Assembly (NCBI GenBank): GCA_029204225.1
Contig: CM055096.1
Span: 191,001-255,000 of the forward strand
Direction of reading: 5' to 3'
From: Diphasiastrum complanatum
Taxonomy: Eukaryota; Streptophyta; Lycopodiopsida; Lycopodiales; Lycopodiaceae
DNA: 64,000 nt
Shown: one piece after another, positions 1 through 10,524 of the stretch
Layout of the letters: every line of letters starts with the position of its first letter
Numbering within the stretch: position 1 is the first letter of the stretch
The notes under the pieces: generated by a model
Database searches by the model: none
Told to the model about the DNA's origin: nothing
What the model saw: only the letters and a program-made list of their open reading frames with translations
Position numbers and translations under genes: made by a program

Positions 1-297
1 TCCACAGACGTAACCATCGCATTCCATTGCCATCGGCCCTGGAACAATCACCTTACTCTTACCACCGCCATCATCCATCCTCCTCACATTTGCAACTAAC
101 TGCACCCATCGCACAACCATCAACCATAAAAAACAAACCACCCTCCGCATAACACCGTAATCACCGCATTCCACCACCATCTACCTTGGAATGATCACCT
201 TACCCTTACCACTGTCATCACCCACCCTCACATCTGCAACTAACCGCACCCATCACACAACCATCAACCATCGAAATCAAACCACCCTCTACGTTGC
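1..297. repeat. Two tandem ~147-bp repeats in C/A-rich DNA
   Basis: Two diverged copies sit head to tail with a period of about 147 bp: GTAACCATCGCATTCC at 10 aligns with GTAATCACCGCATTCC at 157, and both continue through CACCTTAC, TGCAACTAAC and ACAACCATCAACCAT. The block is probably part of the leader or LTR of the Gypsy A element whose gag follows. Confidence 0.7.
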
Positions 298-1645
298 CCC
301 GTGACCACCACACCACACACGACCGGCCTCCACCACCATCACAGCCCCAAACGGCAACAGCCCGCAACGAATTGCAACCCACCGTATTCACCAACACACT
401 CCCTCCACCGTCAGGACCACAATCTAGTCCATCCTTCATTCACCCGTATTCCAATCTCCCATGGTTACCCTGTCGTAACCGCCATTCACCGCAACACACC
501 ATTACCATCGTAGCTAATCGTTTCCCCACCACAACAACAGCTTTGCACCCGTCAAAGCCACATCCAACCGCAATTACACTGCCATAAGGCTGCCCTCGGC
601 CACCCCACCTCCACCCGTTTCTGCCCCACACAACCACAATCACCCGTCTCGGCCGTAAATAGACCACACTTGACCGCCAAAACTGCAATTGACCATCATC
701 AGACAACCCTATGACTACCCACGGCCATCTCCTCTTCCATTAACCGCACTCATCCCATTCCATTGCACCCTTGCGATGACCCTTCACCCACAATCATTCC
801 CACTACATCCACACACAGGCAACCCTCTACCCAGATCCGCATTCAATCGTAAACACCTGCATCCCAACCAACATTACCCTATAATCCTATACTTCTCCCA
901 GATCAACATCTATGATCACCCCCTAACAGCCTCACACTGCCTCGACACAATCCACAATCCATCGCTACCCTCAAACTTCAATCTCAACTGCAACCAGAAC
1001 CAATCATCAGATCTCGTCCACAGGGGTTCCACACCATCTTAACCATACCACATCCACGCCAGACCATAACAACTCACTCCACATTTTCTTTACACCCACC
1101 AACGTCAATCTCCGTTTGCATCTAATACACTCTGACTTTGTTCATCTTCCATGCCTCTCCACCCGTTTTAATCACACACGCACTTAACAAAAAACCAGCT
1201 CACACTCCAAGCAAACCATAGCTATCGCAAATTCCCACAACCACCACCTTACGCCTACCCAAGAACCCCTCGCCGGCAAATGTTTGCTAAAACAGCACTC
1301 ACCAGTCTCCAACGACATCAACTACATCCCTCTGTCCTCAACCACATTAGATTGCAACCAGACCGCTGTAACCGCAATTGTCCGTTGCATCCACAAGTGC
1401 CCGCTACAACCGTAATAGATCGCTAACACCACACACGTACGCTAACACCACTAACATTGTAATCCACCGTGGTCACCCATCTTCCTCACCTCCGCAACAG
1501 ACCACAATTCTACGGCCTACGACTACCCATGGCCACCTTCGACCGCTATAACCGCAAACGACAGCAACCCCACCATAAACCGTAGGGACCGGAAAAAAAA
1601 AAAAAAAAACATACCAAAGAACACCAAAAAAGTCACTAGTACCCA
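298..1645 (+). other. C/A-rich leader region of Gypsy A, no gene
   Basis: The top strand is strongly enriched in C and A and poor in G over its whole length, with recurring ACCACC, AACCGCAAT and CATCC words. The open frames here translate to His/Thr/Pro/Asn-rich low-complexity strings and are rejected as genes. A run of 17 A at 1593-1609 precedes the gag start at 1646. By position it is the 5' leader, perhaps with part of the LTR, of the Gypsy element whose gag follows. I could not place an LTR boundary or primer site. Confidence 0.45.
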
Positions 1646-2943
1646 ATGGACAAACAAAATGAGCCTCAAGTCCCAGACAATTATCCATATAAGATCCGGT
1701 CCCCTAAAGCTGAACAAATTAGACGTCATAGGCTCTATCGAATGAGAGCCGAACTGCAAGAGCCATCCACAAACCCGTTCGATGGACAAGAACCTGATAG
1801 AGCCGAGTCTTCACACACACGACCCCGTTTTTATGGTGCTGACCCCTCCTATGCCATAACCAACCTTAATGGAGTTTCTGCTACCCATGGAGCTCATCTT
1901 GAAAGACGTAAACCCAAACTAGATCTACCAAAGTTTGACGGTAGTTCGGAGCCTCAAAGATTTTTGCAAATCTTTGAGAATGCGTGTGATGTATATGGTG
2001 AAACATCTCCCGATGCTATGGTCCAACTGTTTTCAATGACCATGATCGCTAAAGCACATCACTGGTTTTTCAACCTTGATTGTGACGAAAAGACAGATTG
2101 GTCAATTCTGAAATATCAAGCATTTTAAGCTCTTTCGCTTGGTAGAGACTCCTTTTGTCAAATTGAGTAACATCAAAATGACAAAAGACGAATGCGTACA
2201 AGACTATATCGAGCGTTTCAAACGTCTCAAAAGTCAAGTACAAGAACAACCCTCCAAACAGATGCTCATCATCTGGTTTTTAGTCGGCCTTCCAAGATGG
2301 ATTAGACGCGAGCTTAAATCCAATGATGAATACACGAGTTTAAAGTTAGCTATGTCCGATGCCATCAAGGAAGAAGACGAAGGATCATATATTGACGAAT
2401 CCAGGGAAAGGCAAGCACCACATGCTCCTGTCCATGAGTCAAAGCCAATCGAGGACACTCGAGATCAGCTTTGGAAATCCCAGTTGGAGTTGTTTAATAA
2501 GCAACATCAACTACAGATGGAGAAACTCACAAATGAGTTTCAAACTACCTTGACATCTATCCAAAGCAGTATGCCTGGTCAGCCAAACCTTGCACAGGTA
2601 CCTTATAGACGAAAAACAATATCGTGCCCACACTGCCGAGCTATGCATCCTGTTGATGCTTGTCCTTCATATCGACCTATCCACGCACATACAGTTCAAC
2701 AATATGAAGAACACCCATCCAGAACCAATAGCCATACAAGATGGCTATGCAGTTATACAAGGGCCATTGCACACCAGATGTTTCATCTGTGGTGAAACCG
2801 GCCACTTCATGGTTGATTGTCCAATTAAGACCCAGTACCATGCTGAGTCTCCCGATTGTATTCGAAAACACAGTTTCAAAGACTGTCCAAAGCAACCAAC
2901 TAAGATCCTACCTGCCCGTCACGTTAGTTATGACTCCAGATAG
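1646..2943 (+). pseudogene. Gypsy A gag, broken by two frameshifts
   Basis: Capsid/nucleocapsid gene of a Ty3/Gypsy retrotransposon. The ATG at 1646 opens a polar N-terminus, followed by the retrotransposon gag core (PKFDGSSEPQRFLQIFENAC; later WFFNLD) to 2128. A frameshift near 2120 moves the frame so that 2139-2750 carries the rest of the core (DYIERFKRLK, FLVGLP, RRELK, AIKEEDEG), a Gln/Lys-rich stretch and a zinc-knuckle-like CPHC...H...C. A second shift near 2700-2750 leads to a CCHC knuckle (CFICGETGHFMVDC) and a further Cys pair. The same order (core, EEDEG, first degenerate knuckle, second knuckle) occurs in the gag genes of Gypsy B (26385-27715, minus) and D (60834-61877), so all three are related. 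No pol follows before Copia G1 interrupts. Family assignment is secure; the finer lineage is not. Confidence 0.85.
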
Positions 2944-3475
2944 GATCCTCACGACAACCACATGAGCACCATAGCACCCAACTGTTCAACCTGCTGCTCA
3001 CTCGAGAAGTTTCTAGCAAACTTCTACATTACCGCACAATAGACCAGCTCCAAAATGCCAGAAGACACTAATATGAAATGAGTCATTGTCGCAAGACAGT
3101 GAAACCGATATTCTGTCATCTGGTACAATGTCCAACCAAGAGCAACCTTCACAGGGAATTGACAGTTTTTCTTCCCTTCTACAACCTCAAATCTATTTGT
3201 CTTTCCACATGCTGATAAGATTTCCAATGTGCCAATACACAATATTTTTTGGATTCAAAAATCTAGATAGAGATTCGATTTTTAATCTCTTGTTCACAGA
3301 GGTCCTCAGGACATAGTACCTCAATAATACCTGCATCTCAAGCTATATCTTACAACATCTACTATCAATGATGGTCGATTTAGTGTAACCAACCCTGCCT
3401 TGTTTTGACAAGGGCATGTCAGAGTAAGTCACATTACTCTACAAAGCAACTGAAATATTGCAACTATCAAGGGAC
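2944..3475 (+). other. Decayed remainder of Gypsy A, no intact gene
   Basis: This follows the gag zinc knuckles and is interrupted everywhere by stops in all frames. No protease motif (DxG) or RT motif is recognisable. It is presumably gag-pol linker decayed past recognition, cut by the Copia G1 insertion. Confidence 0.4.
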
Positions 3476-3480
3476 ATTAT
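3476..3480. repeat. Target-site duplication of Copia G1, left copy (ATTAT)
   Basis: ATTAT directly precedes the 5' LTR and is repeated directly after the 3' LTR at 9909-9913. The 5-bp length is typical for Copia integrase. Confidence 0.9.
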
Positions 3481-3557
3481 TGTGAAAATTGTCAACATTT
3501 CCTAGCTAGTTTGAGGCCTAAATTGGCTAAAATTGTAAATAGTTTTGGTTCTGGAGT

Positions 3558-3571
3558 TTCACACGTGTGAA
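3558..3571. promoter_or_regulatory. 14-bp palindrome with G-box core in the LTR
   Basis: TTCACACGTGTGAA is its own reverse complement and contains CACGTG, the G-box core bound by plant bZIP and bHLH factors. It recurs in the 3' LTR (9331-9344), in both LTRs of the separate Copia G2 family (50918-50931, 56354-56367), and as the 10-bp core in the family C solo LTR. A promoter-proximal regulatory role is inferred. Confidence 0.5.
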
Positions 3572-3689
3572 CCAGGCCACAATGTTTTTATTTACTGTAT
3601 TTTTTCAGTATGATGAAGTGTCAAACTTCATACCCTTCAAAATGAGACCATTTTGATGTATTTTGGTCATATAAGCCATTTTTAGCTAT

Positions 3690-3702
3690 TTTTCCTATAT
3701 AG
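3690..3702 (+). promoter_or_regulatory. Possible TATA box of Copia G1 LTR
   Basis: CCTATATAGGG at about 3694-3704 is the best TATA-like site in the LTR. CCATAAATAG near 3759 is an alternative. No transcription start can be read from sequence alone. Confidence 0.4.
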
Positions 3703-4135
3703 GGAATATCTAGGGTCAAGTACCTTCTAGAGAGAGGAGAGAGAGTCATCTTCCTCATCCATAAATAGTAGGGAAGTCATGGAGAACAGGTTGGAGAAAC
3801 CTTTTGTATGCTTCATTGAGATCAATAGATCATTGTCATTGTTTCTTCCTCCATTGAGAGCATTGTTGTGTGTATTGTCTTCAAGCTATTGTGTATGATC
3901 TTAGGTGCTTTCCAAAAGTGGTAGGCTGATGTATTATGGACTGTATAATGCTATTTTGGGCCGCACTTGATGTTTATGGAAGTTTCCATTTGTGATAAAT
4001 GCTTTTTGATCAAGTTCTTTGCATTCTAGGTAGCATAGAATGTGTTGCCAATTCCTAGCTTATGTAGTTTGGAGTGCAAGCATTCAAGCCAATGATCTTG
4101 GAGTTTAGATCCACTTAGGATCTGTATTTTTCACA

Positions 4136-4147
4136 TGGTATCAGAGC
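4136..4147 (+). promoter_or_regulatory. Primer binding site, initiator Met-tRNA type (G1)
   Basis: TGGTATCAGAGC immediately follows the terminal CA of the 5' LTR. It is the standard plant Copia primer site, complementary to the 3' end of initiator methionine tRNA, and primes minus-strand cDNA synthesis. Confidence 0.95.
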
Positions 4148-4433
4148 TGGTTGGCTTCTATTTACAGTAAGTATTCCATTTTTGGTGATATTTGGATGTT
4201 TGATCAAGTTCTAGCATGATTTTGCATTGCTTTGTTGATCAAATCTTACTAACCTTTGTTTTGTGAGTTGAACTTGTGGATCAAAAGCATATTTCAGGTC
4301 TATTGAAGATCAGAGGCTGAAAAGAAACTATTTTGGATCAGATCATAACACCTAATCATTTGTGATTGTGAGGCTTGTGCATATTCAATACTAACAATGT
4401 TCTTTTCAATCCTATTGTTGACAATCTCCATTC

Positions 4434-4570
4434 TTGGATGAACACTCTCCTTAAGTGGATGAAACTTCTCCTTAAGTGGATGACAAATGCTCTTTTGAGT
4501 GAGTTGTAATTCTCCTAAAGGCTGAGCAAGGCTCCCATTTGGATGAAAGATCCCCTTTTTTGGGTGAACA
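4434..4570 (+). repeat. Degenerate ~21-bp tandem repeats in G1 leader
   Basis: About six copies of a unit like GGATGAAACTTCTCCTTAAGT run head to tail, starting GGATGAACACTCTCC near 4434 and degrading rightward. On the opposite strand they translate to a heptad-like His-Pro-Leu-Lys-Glu repeat, which I take as a by-product of the 21-bp period. Confidence 0.7.
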
Positions 4571-4649
4571 TATTGTAAGCTCCATTGTGAAGAGCATATT
4601 GTAAAGATTGTCATCAATTTTGGCATAATTTTTTGGTGTACTTTGTTGA

Positions 4650-5105
4650 GCATGTAAGTAACTCTCCTTATGTAATTTGATTGGAGCATTTGCTGGAAGG
4701 TGTTAACCATTATGCAAGTGTGTTTTCAGGTTCTTAACAGGTTGAGGAACATTCTCATGTGAAGTGATCTTAGATCTACATCTAAACACCAAGATTTGAC
4801 AAGATAGTGAAGCTAGTCTTGTGATTCACTAAGTGTGCTCATTCATTCACCTCTAAATCTTGTATTTATCACTTGCTGGAGTTTATAAACTTTTAGAAGT
4901 GTGGTTTACATGTGGTTTTACAGGTTGAATCAATATCTTAGTGTGTTGATCATATGTTGATCAAGTTTGTTCATTACTAGGTAATCTTGGCATCCTAGTT
5001 TTGGGTATTTTCTAAGAATGCAAGTAACTCTTCACACCATAACTTGATTTGGTCACTTGCTGGAAAGTTTGAGAGCTTAAGCAAGAGTGTGTTCAGGTTG
5101 GTTTG
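4650..5105 (+). repeat. Three spaced copies of a leader module in G1
   Basis: Three loosely similar blocks (about 4650-4741, 4853-4926, 5017-5102) each carry TTTGCTGGA or CTTGCTGGA, then AAGTGTG or AGAGTGTG, then TTCAGGTT or TACAGGTT. They lie in the untranslated leader between primer site and gag and may be old tandem duplications. Confidence 0.5.
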
Positions 5106-5308
5106 ATTTTGTAATCCATTCTTAGTGTGTGCAAAGTGTTGCATGTGTTTCAATCTTCCTTTCTATGCTTGGAAACCATCTAGGTTCAAGATAGAAGTGT
5201 TTTAGGGTCCTAAATCTTCATAGATCTCTTTATCTATCATTTGTTGAGAGAAAAGTGAGTGCTAAGTGCTTTAGGACAGAACCTAAAAGTTGAATAAACA
5301 TTAGAATC

Positions 5309-8300
5309 ATGGCTTCCAATGGTGGGATCATGCTAGAGTCTAGTGAAAGGTTGAGTTCATCAAACTACTCTACTTGGAAAGTGAGGATGGAGTCCTTACT
5401 TGAGTTGAATGAACTCATGGACATAGTTGCAGAAATTGAAGAGAGACCTCTCACACTTCAAGAGCAACAAAGGTTTGATAAGAAGGCCAAAAGGGCTCTT
5501 CATATCATTAAAATGAATGTTACAAATGAACTTCTCAAGGAAGTTGGAAAGTGTCAAAGTGCAAGTGAGGCATGGAATGCCTTAAAGAAGCTCTTTGAAT
5601 CAAAGTCCACATCTAGGGTATTGACCCTAAGGAGACAAATATTTTCTAGTAGGCAAAGAGAGGGTGAAAGTGCTCATGCATTTATCTTGAGAGTTAAGTC
5701 CCTAAGTGATGATTTAGCATGCATTGATGAGAACATAAAAGATGGTGAAATAGTCCAAGTTATGTTGAATGGTTTGCTAAATGAACATGCTAACCTTGTG
5801 CAAAGTTTTGCCATTCAAAGAGTCTTGCCAAGTGTGGTTGACTTGCAAGAAATCTTATTGGCTGAAGAACATAGGTTGCAATCAAAGCTTGATGGTGCAT
5901 CCTTGCAAGGTGGAGGTGAAGAGGCTTTCTTCACAAAAGGCAAATTCAAGGGCAAAGGTAAAGGCAAAGGGAAATGGTCCAAAGGTGGTAACTTTGATCA
6001 TGATGATCACTCTTCCTCTTCCTCTTCTACTAAGAACAATAAGTCAAAGTTCAAGTGCTTTTATTGTGGGATAAAAGGTCATTTTGCAAATGAATGTTAT
6101 AAGAAGAAAAGAGAGCAAGGAGAGAGGCAAGGAAATCTTACAATAAATGAGGAAGAACATAACACATGTGAATCACTTGTTATGACTTCAAGTTTGTTAG
6201 CCAACATAGATGATAATGATCCTTGGTGGATTGATAGTGGAGCCTCATCTCACATGACAAGACATAAGGAATACTTTACATCCTTATTGTCTTATGAGGG
6301 AGAAGGTAACATCATCTACACTGCAAATGATGGTCAATGTGACATCAAAGGCATAGGCACTATTCCTATTTCCCTTTCAACAAATAGGAAAGCAAATCTT
6401 GAAAATGTTTTGTACATTCTTTCAATCACTAAGAATTTGCTTAGTGTAAGTCAAATGATTGACAAAGGACTTGATGTGGAGTTCATTGGAGATGCATGTT
6501 TGATAAGTAAATGTGGATCCTTGATTGCTCAAGGTAGGAGGCATGGTAAACTTTTCAAGCTTGATGCATGTGTGATCTCTAATCATGAAGGATGTATGGC
6601 TAGGGAGCAATTGACAAACCAAGAAGTTTGGCACAAGAGGTTGGGCCATCCCAACTTCAAATCTTTGGAGGTAATGGCAAAGAAAGAGCTTGTTCTTGGT
6701 CTCCCTAAAAGTCTTGTTGCAAACAATAGTGTTTGTGAACATTGTGCCTTGTCCAAATCTCATAGACTTGCTTATTCTAGATCTACTTCTAGATCTAAAG
6801 AAGCTTTTCAACTTGTGCATTCTGATATTCATTCTTCTACAACTAGCAATGGTGGGGCAAAGATGTATGCAACTTTCATTGATGACTTTAGTAGGTATAC
6901 TTGGATCTATCTTCTTAAAAGTAAGGATGAAGTGTTTGCTGCATTTGTCAAGTTCAAGAATGAAATGGAAAACCAATTCAATACAAAGATCAAATGCTTA
7001 AGATCTGATAATGGAGGGGAATACACCTCAAATAGGTTCACAGACTTTTGTATAGCACATGGGATTAAGAGGGAGATGTCTAGTCCTAGGACTCCACAAC
7101 AGAATGGAGTGGCCGAGAGGAAGAATAGAACCCTTTGTGAATGTGCCAAGGCAATGAGACTACATGCTAATCTTGCTAAGTCTTTTTGGGGGGAAGCTTT
7201 AGCATGTGCTAACTATCTATGTAATAGATGGACAAGTGCTTCCTTGGATGGTAAAACTCCTCATGAGGTTCTTTATGGTAGAAGGCCGAGTGTCAAGCAT
7301 TGTAGGATCTTTGGATGTACATGTTTTGTCAATATCACACTTGATGATAGAACTAAAGAAGATCCTTCATCAAAGAAGGGTGTGTTTGTTGGCTATAGTG
7401 AAGTAAGCAAGGCTTACAAAGTGTACATTCCTTCTACAAAGAAAGTTGTCATAAGTAGGGATGTCATCTTTCATGAAGAGAATGTTTCCAATGTTGTTGA
7501 TGTTGATGTTGATGTGCCTACTAATCATCATGATGTGCAAGATGTCTTGGATGAAGATGGAGATGCCACTCCAAAGCAAACTTCAAGGAAGACTCAAAGG
7601 CAAACGGCTAAGCCATCAAGGCTAACATATGATGAAAAAGGAAAGCAAGTGGTGGACAACTCTAACTTTGCTTTTCTTACCTCTTTTGATGAACCAACTT
7701 GTGTAGGTGAAGCAATTCAAAAGAAGGAATGGATCCAAGCCATGGATCATGAGCATCAAGCACTCATCAAAAGCAACACATGGAGGTTGGTAAAGCTTCC
7801 AAAGGACAAGAAGGCAATTGGTTGTAAGTGGATCTTCAAGATCAAGACAAATCAAGATGGATCAATCAACAAGTACAAGGCAAGGTTGGTGGCAAAGGGG
7901 TATGCTCAAGAATATGGTATTGACTATGATGAGACCTTTGCACCCGTGGCAAAGATGGTAACTATTCGAATCCTAATCTCTCTTGCAACTCTTTATGATT
8001 GGGATATGTGGCAAATGGATGTTACTAATGCCTTCTTGAATGGTGATCTTGAAGAAGATATTTACATGGAGCAACCCGAGGGCTATGTTTCACATGATGA
8101 GCCTAATCATGTGTGCTATCTCCAAAAGAGTTTGTATGGGCTAAAGCAAGCACCAAGGAGTTGGTATGCTAAGCTCAATTCCTTCTTACTTTCTCAAAAC
8201 TTTGTTATGAGTGAGTATGATCATTCTCTCTACTTTAGATTGAATGAAAATGATATCACTTTACTTTTGATCTATGTTGATGACATTATCTTAAGTGGTG

Positions 8301-9184
8301 GTAACAATCTAGATATAGATGAAATCAAGATGGCACTCAAAAGAGAGTTTGAAATTCAAGATCTTGGTAAACTTCATTATATCTTAGGAATAGAGATTAT
8401 TAGAACTTCTAAATCTACATTCATATGTCAAGAAAAGTATGTTAACTCTATTCTAAAAAGGTTTCATATGGAAGATTGTAAAGTTGTTTCTACTCCTATG
8501 GAATCAAATGTAAAGCTAACTACAAGAAGTAATGAAAGATCCTTCAAGGACATTACTCTCTATAGAAAGCTAATAGGATCTCTTATATGGTTAACCATCA
8601 CAAGACCTGATCTAAGCTTTGTGGTTGGTAAACTAAGTCAATTTATGCAAGATCCTAGTGAGGCTCATTGGAAGCTAGGAAAGAGAGTACTTAGATACAT
8701 CTCGGGATCTAGAGATTTTGGCATCTTGTATGGAGGTACTACACCTAACCTTTGTGGATTTTCAGATTCAGATTTTGCAGGTGATCAAATGGATAGGAAG
8801 TCAACAAGTGCCTTTGCAATCTATCTTAAAGATGGAGTGGTCTCATGGCTATCAAAGAATCAACCAACTATCTCTCTATCTTCCACCGAAGCCGAGTACA
8901 AGGCATTAACAACATGCACCAAGGAGATTCTTTGGATCAAGAGGATGTTATTGGATCTTCACTTGCTGGAACCAGAGAAGACTCCAATCATACTTTGTGA
9001 TAACCTTTCAGCCCAAAGCTTGGCAAGCAATCCTGTTTTTCATGCAAGGAGCAAGCACATTGAGATTGCTCACCATTTTGTGAGAGATCAAGTCATTGCC
9101 AAAGAGGTGGAGCTTCAACATGTCTCTTCAAAGGAGTGTGTGGCTGATATCTTCACCAAACCATTGGGAAGGACCTATATTTAA
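5309..9184 (+). CDS. Copia gag-pol polyprotein, intact, 1291 aa
   Basis: One open frame encodes all Copia products. The N-terminal ~200 residues are the gag (UBN2-type, beginning with the S-S-N-Y-S-T-W-K-V-R-M motif). A Gly/Lys-rich basic stretch leads to one zinc knuckle (C250, C253, H258, C263). The aspartic protease has WWIDSGAS with D309. The integrase has an HHCC finger starting at H442 (HKRLGH) and a D506, D567, E603 catalytic triad (DD35E). RT carries YVDD at 989-992, and RNase H has DSDFAGD near 1153 and STEAEY downstream. The order protease-integrase-RT-RNase H defines Ty1/Copia. The ATG at 5309 is the first in frame and gives the usual MAS start. There is no stop or frameshift, and all catalytic residues checked are present. 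Products would assemble cytoplasmic virus-like particles, copy the RNA and integrate the cDNA. Confidence 0.97.
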   Translation: MASNGGIMLESSERLSSSNYSTWKVRMESLLELNELMDIVAEIEERPLTLQEQQRFDKKAKRALHIIKMNVTNELLKEVGKCQSASEAWNALKKLFESKSTSRVLTLRRQIFSSRQREGESAHAFILRVKSLSDDLACIDENIKDGEIVQVMLNGLLNEHANLVQSFAIQRVLPSVVDLQEILLAEEHRLQSKLDGASLQGGGEEAFFTKGKFKGKGKGKGKWSKGGNFDHDDHSSSSSSTKNNKSKFKCFYCGIKGHFANECYKKKREQGERQGNLTINEEEHNTCESLVMTSSLLANIDDNDPWWIDSGASSHMTRHKEYFTSLLSYEGEGNIIYTANDGQCDIKGIGTIPISLSTNRKANLENVLYILSITKNLLSVSQMIDKGLDVEFIGDACLISKCGSLIAQGRRHGKLFKLDACVISNHEGCMAREQLTNQEVWHKRLGHPNFKSLEVMAKKELVLGLPKSLVANNSVCEHCALSKSHRLAYSRSTSRSKEAFQLVHSDIHSSTTSNGGAKMYATFIDDFSRYTWIYLLKSKDEVFAAFVKFKNEMENQFNTKIKCLRSDNGGEYTSNRFTDFCIAHGIKREMSSPRTPQQNGVAERKNRTLCECAKAMRLHANLAKSFWGEALACANYLCNRWTSASLDGKTPHEVLYGRRPSVKHCRIFGCTCFVNITLDDRTKEDPSSKKGVFVGYSEVSKAYKVYIPSTKKVVISRDVIFHEENVSNVVDVDVDVPTNHHDVQDVLDEDGDATPKQTSRKTQRQTAKPSRLTYDEKGKQVVDNSNFAFLTSFDEPTCVGEAIQKKEWIQAMDHEHQALIKSNTWRLVKLPKDKKAIGCKWIFKIKTNQDGSINKYKARLVAKGYAQEYGIDYDETFAPVAKMVTIRILISLATLYDWDMWQMDVTNAFLNGDLEEDIYMEQPEGYVSHDEPNHVCYLQKSLYGLKQAPRSWYAKLNSFLLSQNFVMSEYDHSLYFRLNENDITLLLIYVDDIILSGGNNLDIDEIKMALKREFEIQDLGKLHYILGIEIIRTSKSTFICQEKYVNSILKRFHMEDCKVVSTPMESNVKLTTRSNERSFKDITLYRKLIGSLIWLTITRPDLSFVVGKLSQFMQDPSEAHWKLGKRVLRYISGSRDFGILYGGTTPNLCGFSDSDFAGDQMDRKSTSAFAIYLKDGVVSWLSKNQPTISLSSTEAEYKALTTCTKEILWIKRMLLDLHLLEPEKTPIILCDNLSAQSLASNPVFHARSKHIEIAHHFVRDQVIAKEVELQHVSSKECVADIFTKPLGRTYI

Positions 9185-9243
9185 TGCATAGATCTAATCT
9201 TGGAATGTGCTCAAAGACTATGTTGAAACTAGCATCCAATGTT

Positions 9244-9253
9244 GAAGAGGGAG
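9244..9253 (+). promoter_or_regulatory. Polypurine tract of G1
   Basis: GAAGAGGGAG ends exactly where the 3' LTR begins. It primes plus-strand cDNA synthesis. Confidence 0.9.
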
Positions 9254-9908
9254 TGTGAAAATTGTCAACATTTCCTAGCTAGTTTGAGGCCTAAATTGGC
9301 TAAAATTGTAAATAGTTTTGGTTCTGGAGTTTCACACGTGTGAACCAGGCCACAATGTTTTTATTTACTGTATTTTTTCAGTATGATGAAGTGTCAAACT
9401 TCATACCCTTCAAAATGAGACCATTTTGATGTATTTTGGTCATATAAGCCATTTTTAGCTATTTTTCCTATATAGGGAATATCTAGGGTCAAGTACCTTC
9501 TAGAGAGAGGAGAGAGAGTCATCTTCCTCATCCATAAATAGTAGGGAAGTCGTGGAGAACAGGTTGGAGAAACCTTTTGTATGCTTCATTGAGATCAATA
9601 GATCATTGTCATTGTTTCTTCCTCCATTAAGAGCATTGTTGTGTGTATTGTCTTCAAGCTATTGTGTATGATCTTAGGTGCTTTCCAAAAGTGGTAGGCT
9701 GATGTATTATGGACTGTATAATGCTATTTTGGGCCGCACTTGATGTTTATGGAAGTTTCCATTTGTGATAAATGCTTTTTGATCAAGTTCTTTGCATTCT
9801 AGGTAGCATAGAATGTGTTGCCAATTCCTAGCTTATGTAGTTTGGAGTGCAAGCATTCAAGCCAATGATCTTGGAGTTTAGATCCACTTAGGATCTGTAT
9901 TTTTCACA
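9254..9908 (+). repeat. Copia G1 3' LTR
   Basis: A 655-bp copy of 3481-4135 with two transitions and no indels. The target duplication ATTAT follows at 9909-9913. Confidence 0.97.
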
Positions 9909-9913
9909 ATTAT

Positions 9914-10386
9914 CAATGTTGATGAATGCAAGTTTTGTTTGACAAGTGCTATACAGTGCTCACCCTCTGTCAGTTTGTTTATTTCCTTGTTGCTCTTCAT
10001 TCCTTGTGTGTGATTGATTTTTGCATGAGAAATAGCTATTGCACAAGAGTCTTCTGTAGAGCATCTCCAGAACACATTTTCATTCATCTCACCATCTTCA
10101 GATTTTCTTACACAGAAATTTAGGATTCTTGAGAAACATGCAAAATCCATGTCACATTAGAGTTGATTCATGCATCTCATTGCCACATCTTCAAGTCAAC
10201 TACAACAAGATCAAAACAAATTTAGTTAAAATTTGTTCAATCTTTAGTACAATCACATATTCAACGAGTTTCAACTACGTGTTCTACACGTAGATCCAAC
10301 CTTGAACATGACCAGTTACCAACGACAACATCCCCACCAACAGATTTTTTTTGGGGGGGAGAGAGTGGATCCGCTTGGATCCATTG
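9914..10386. other. Repeat-derived DNA without recognisable gene
   Basis: Flanking DNA on the right of Copia G1. Short frames only, none resembling a known family. A G-run with GAGAGAG occurs near 10350. Confidence 0.4.
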
Positions 10387-10524
10387 GAGCAGTTACGCTG
10401 TCAACAACAACACCAGCAAGGTCGACAACCAAGGTCACAAGTTAAATATGAAAATGACAAGGCTAAGAAGACAGATGGGCAATCCAAAGAGACTCAATCA
10501 GAAGAAGTACCCAAGTCGCAATGA
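10387..10524 (+). pseudogene. Gln/Lys-rich coding remnant (element E?)
   Basis: An open stretch of 46 codons reads as a Gln-rich then Lys/Asp/Glu-rich hydrophilic peptide ending at TGA 10522. Composition resembles linkers in retrotransposon gag or ORF3 proteins, and it lies upstream of the other element E pieces. There is no recognisable domain, start codon or homologue, so this is only a plausible coding remnant. Confidence 0.25.

Larger units (their letters stand above)
3481..4135 (+). repeat. Copia G1 5' LTR
   Basis: It begins TGTGAAAA and ends TTTTCACA, a perfect 8-bp terminal inverted repeat with TG...CA ends. It holds a 14-bp palindrome at 3558-3571, a TATA-like CTATATAG near 3695 and CCATAAATAG near 3759. 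A matching 655-bp copy lies at 9254-9908. Confidence 0.97.
3481..9908 (+). mobile_element. Complete Copia LTR retrotransposon G1
   Basis: A 6,428-bp element with every expected part: 655-bp LTRs, initiator-Met-tRNA primer site, 1.2-kb leader, one uninterrupted gag-pol frame, polypurine tract and 5-bp target duplication. The LTRs differ at only two positions (3779 A versus 9552 G; 3856 G versus 9629 A), both transitions. Because LTRs are identical at insertion, this is a recent insertion, clearly younger than G2. It landed in decayed repeat DNA between Gypsy A and element E. Nothing visible in the sequence would stop it being active. Confidence 0.97.

Noticed and set aside
218-1042. Several open frames of 70-117 codons on both strands near the left end
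   Set aside because: They are His/Thr/Pro/Asn-rich or Val/Gly-rich strings produced by C/A-biased DNA, with no domain or codon structure.
4300-4710. 136-codon minus-strand frame with a His-Pro-Leu-Lys-Glu repeat
   Set aside because: It mirrors the 21-bp tandem repeat in the untranslated leader of Copia G1 and lies antisense to it.
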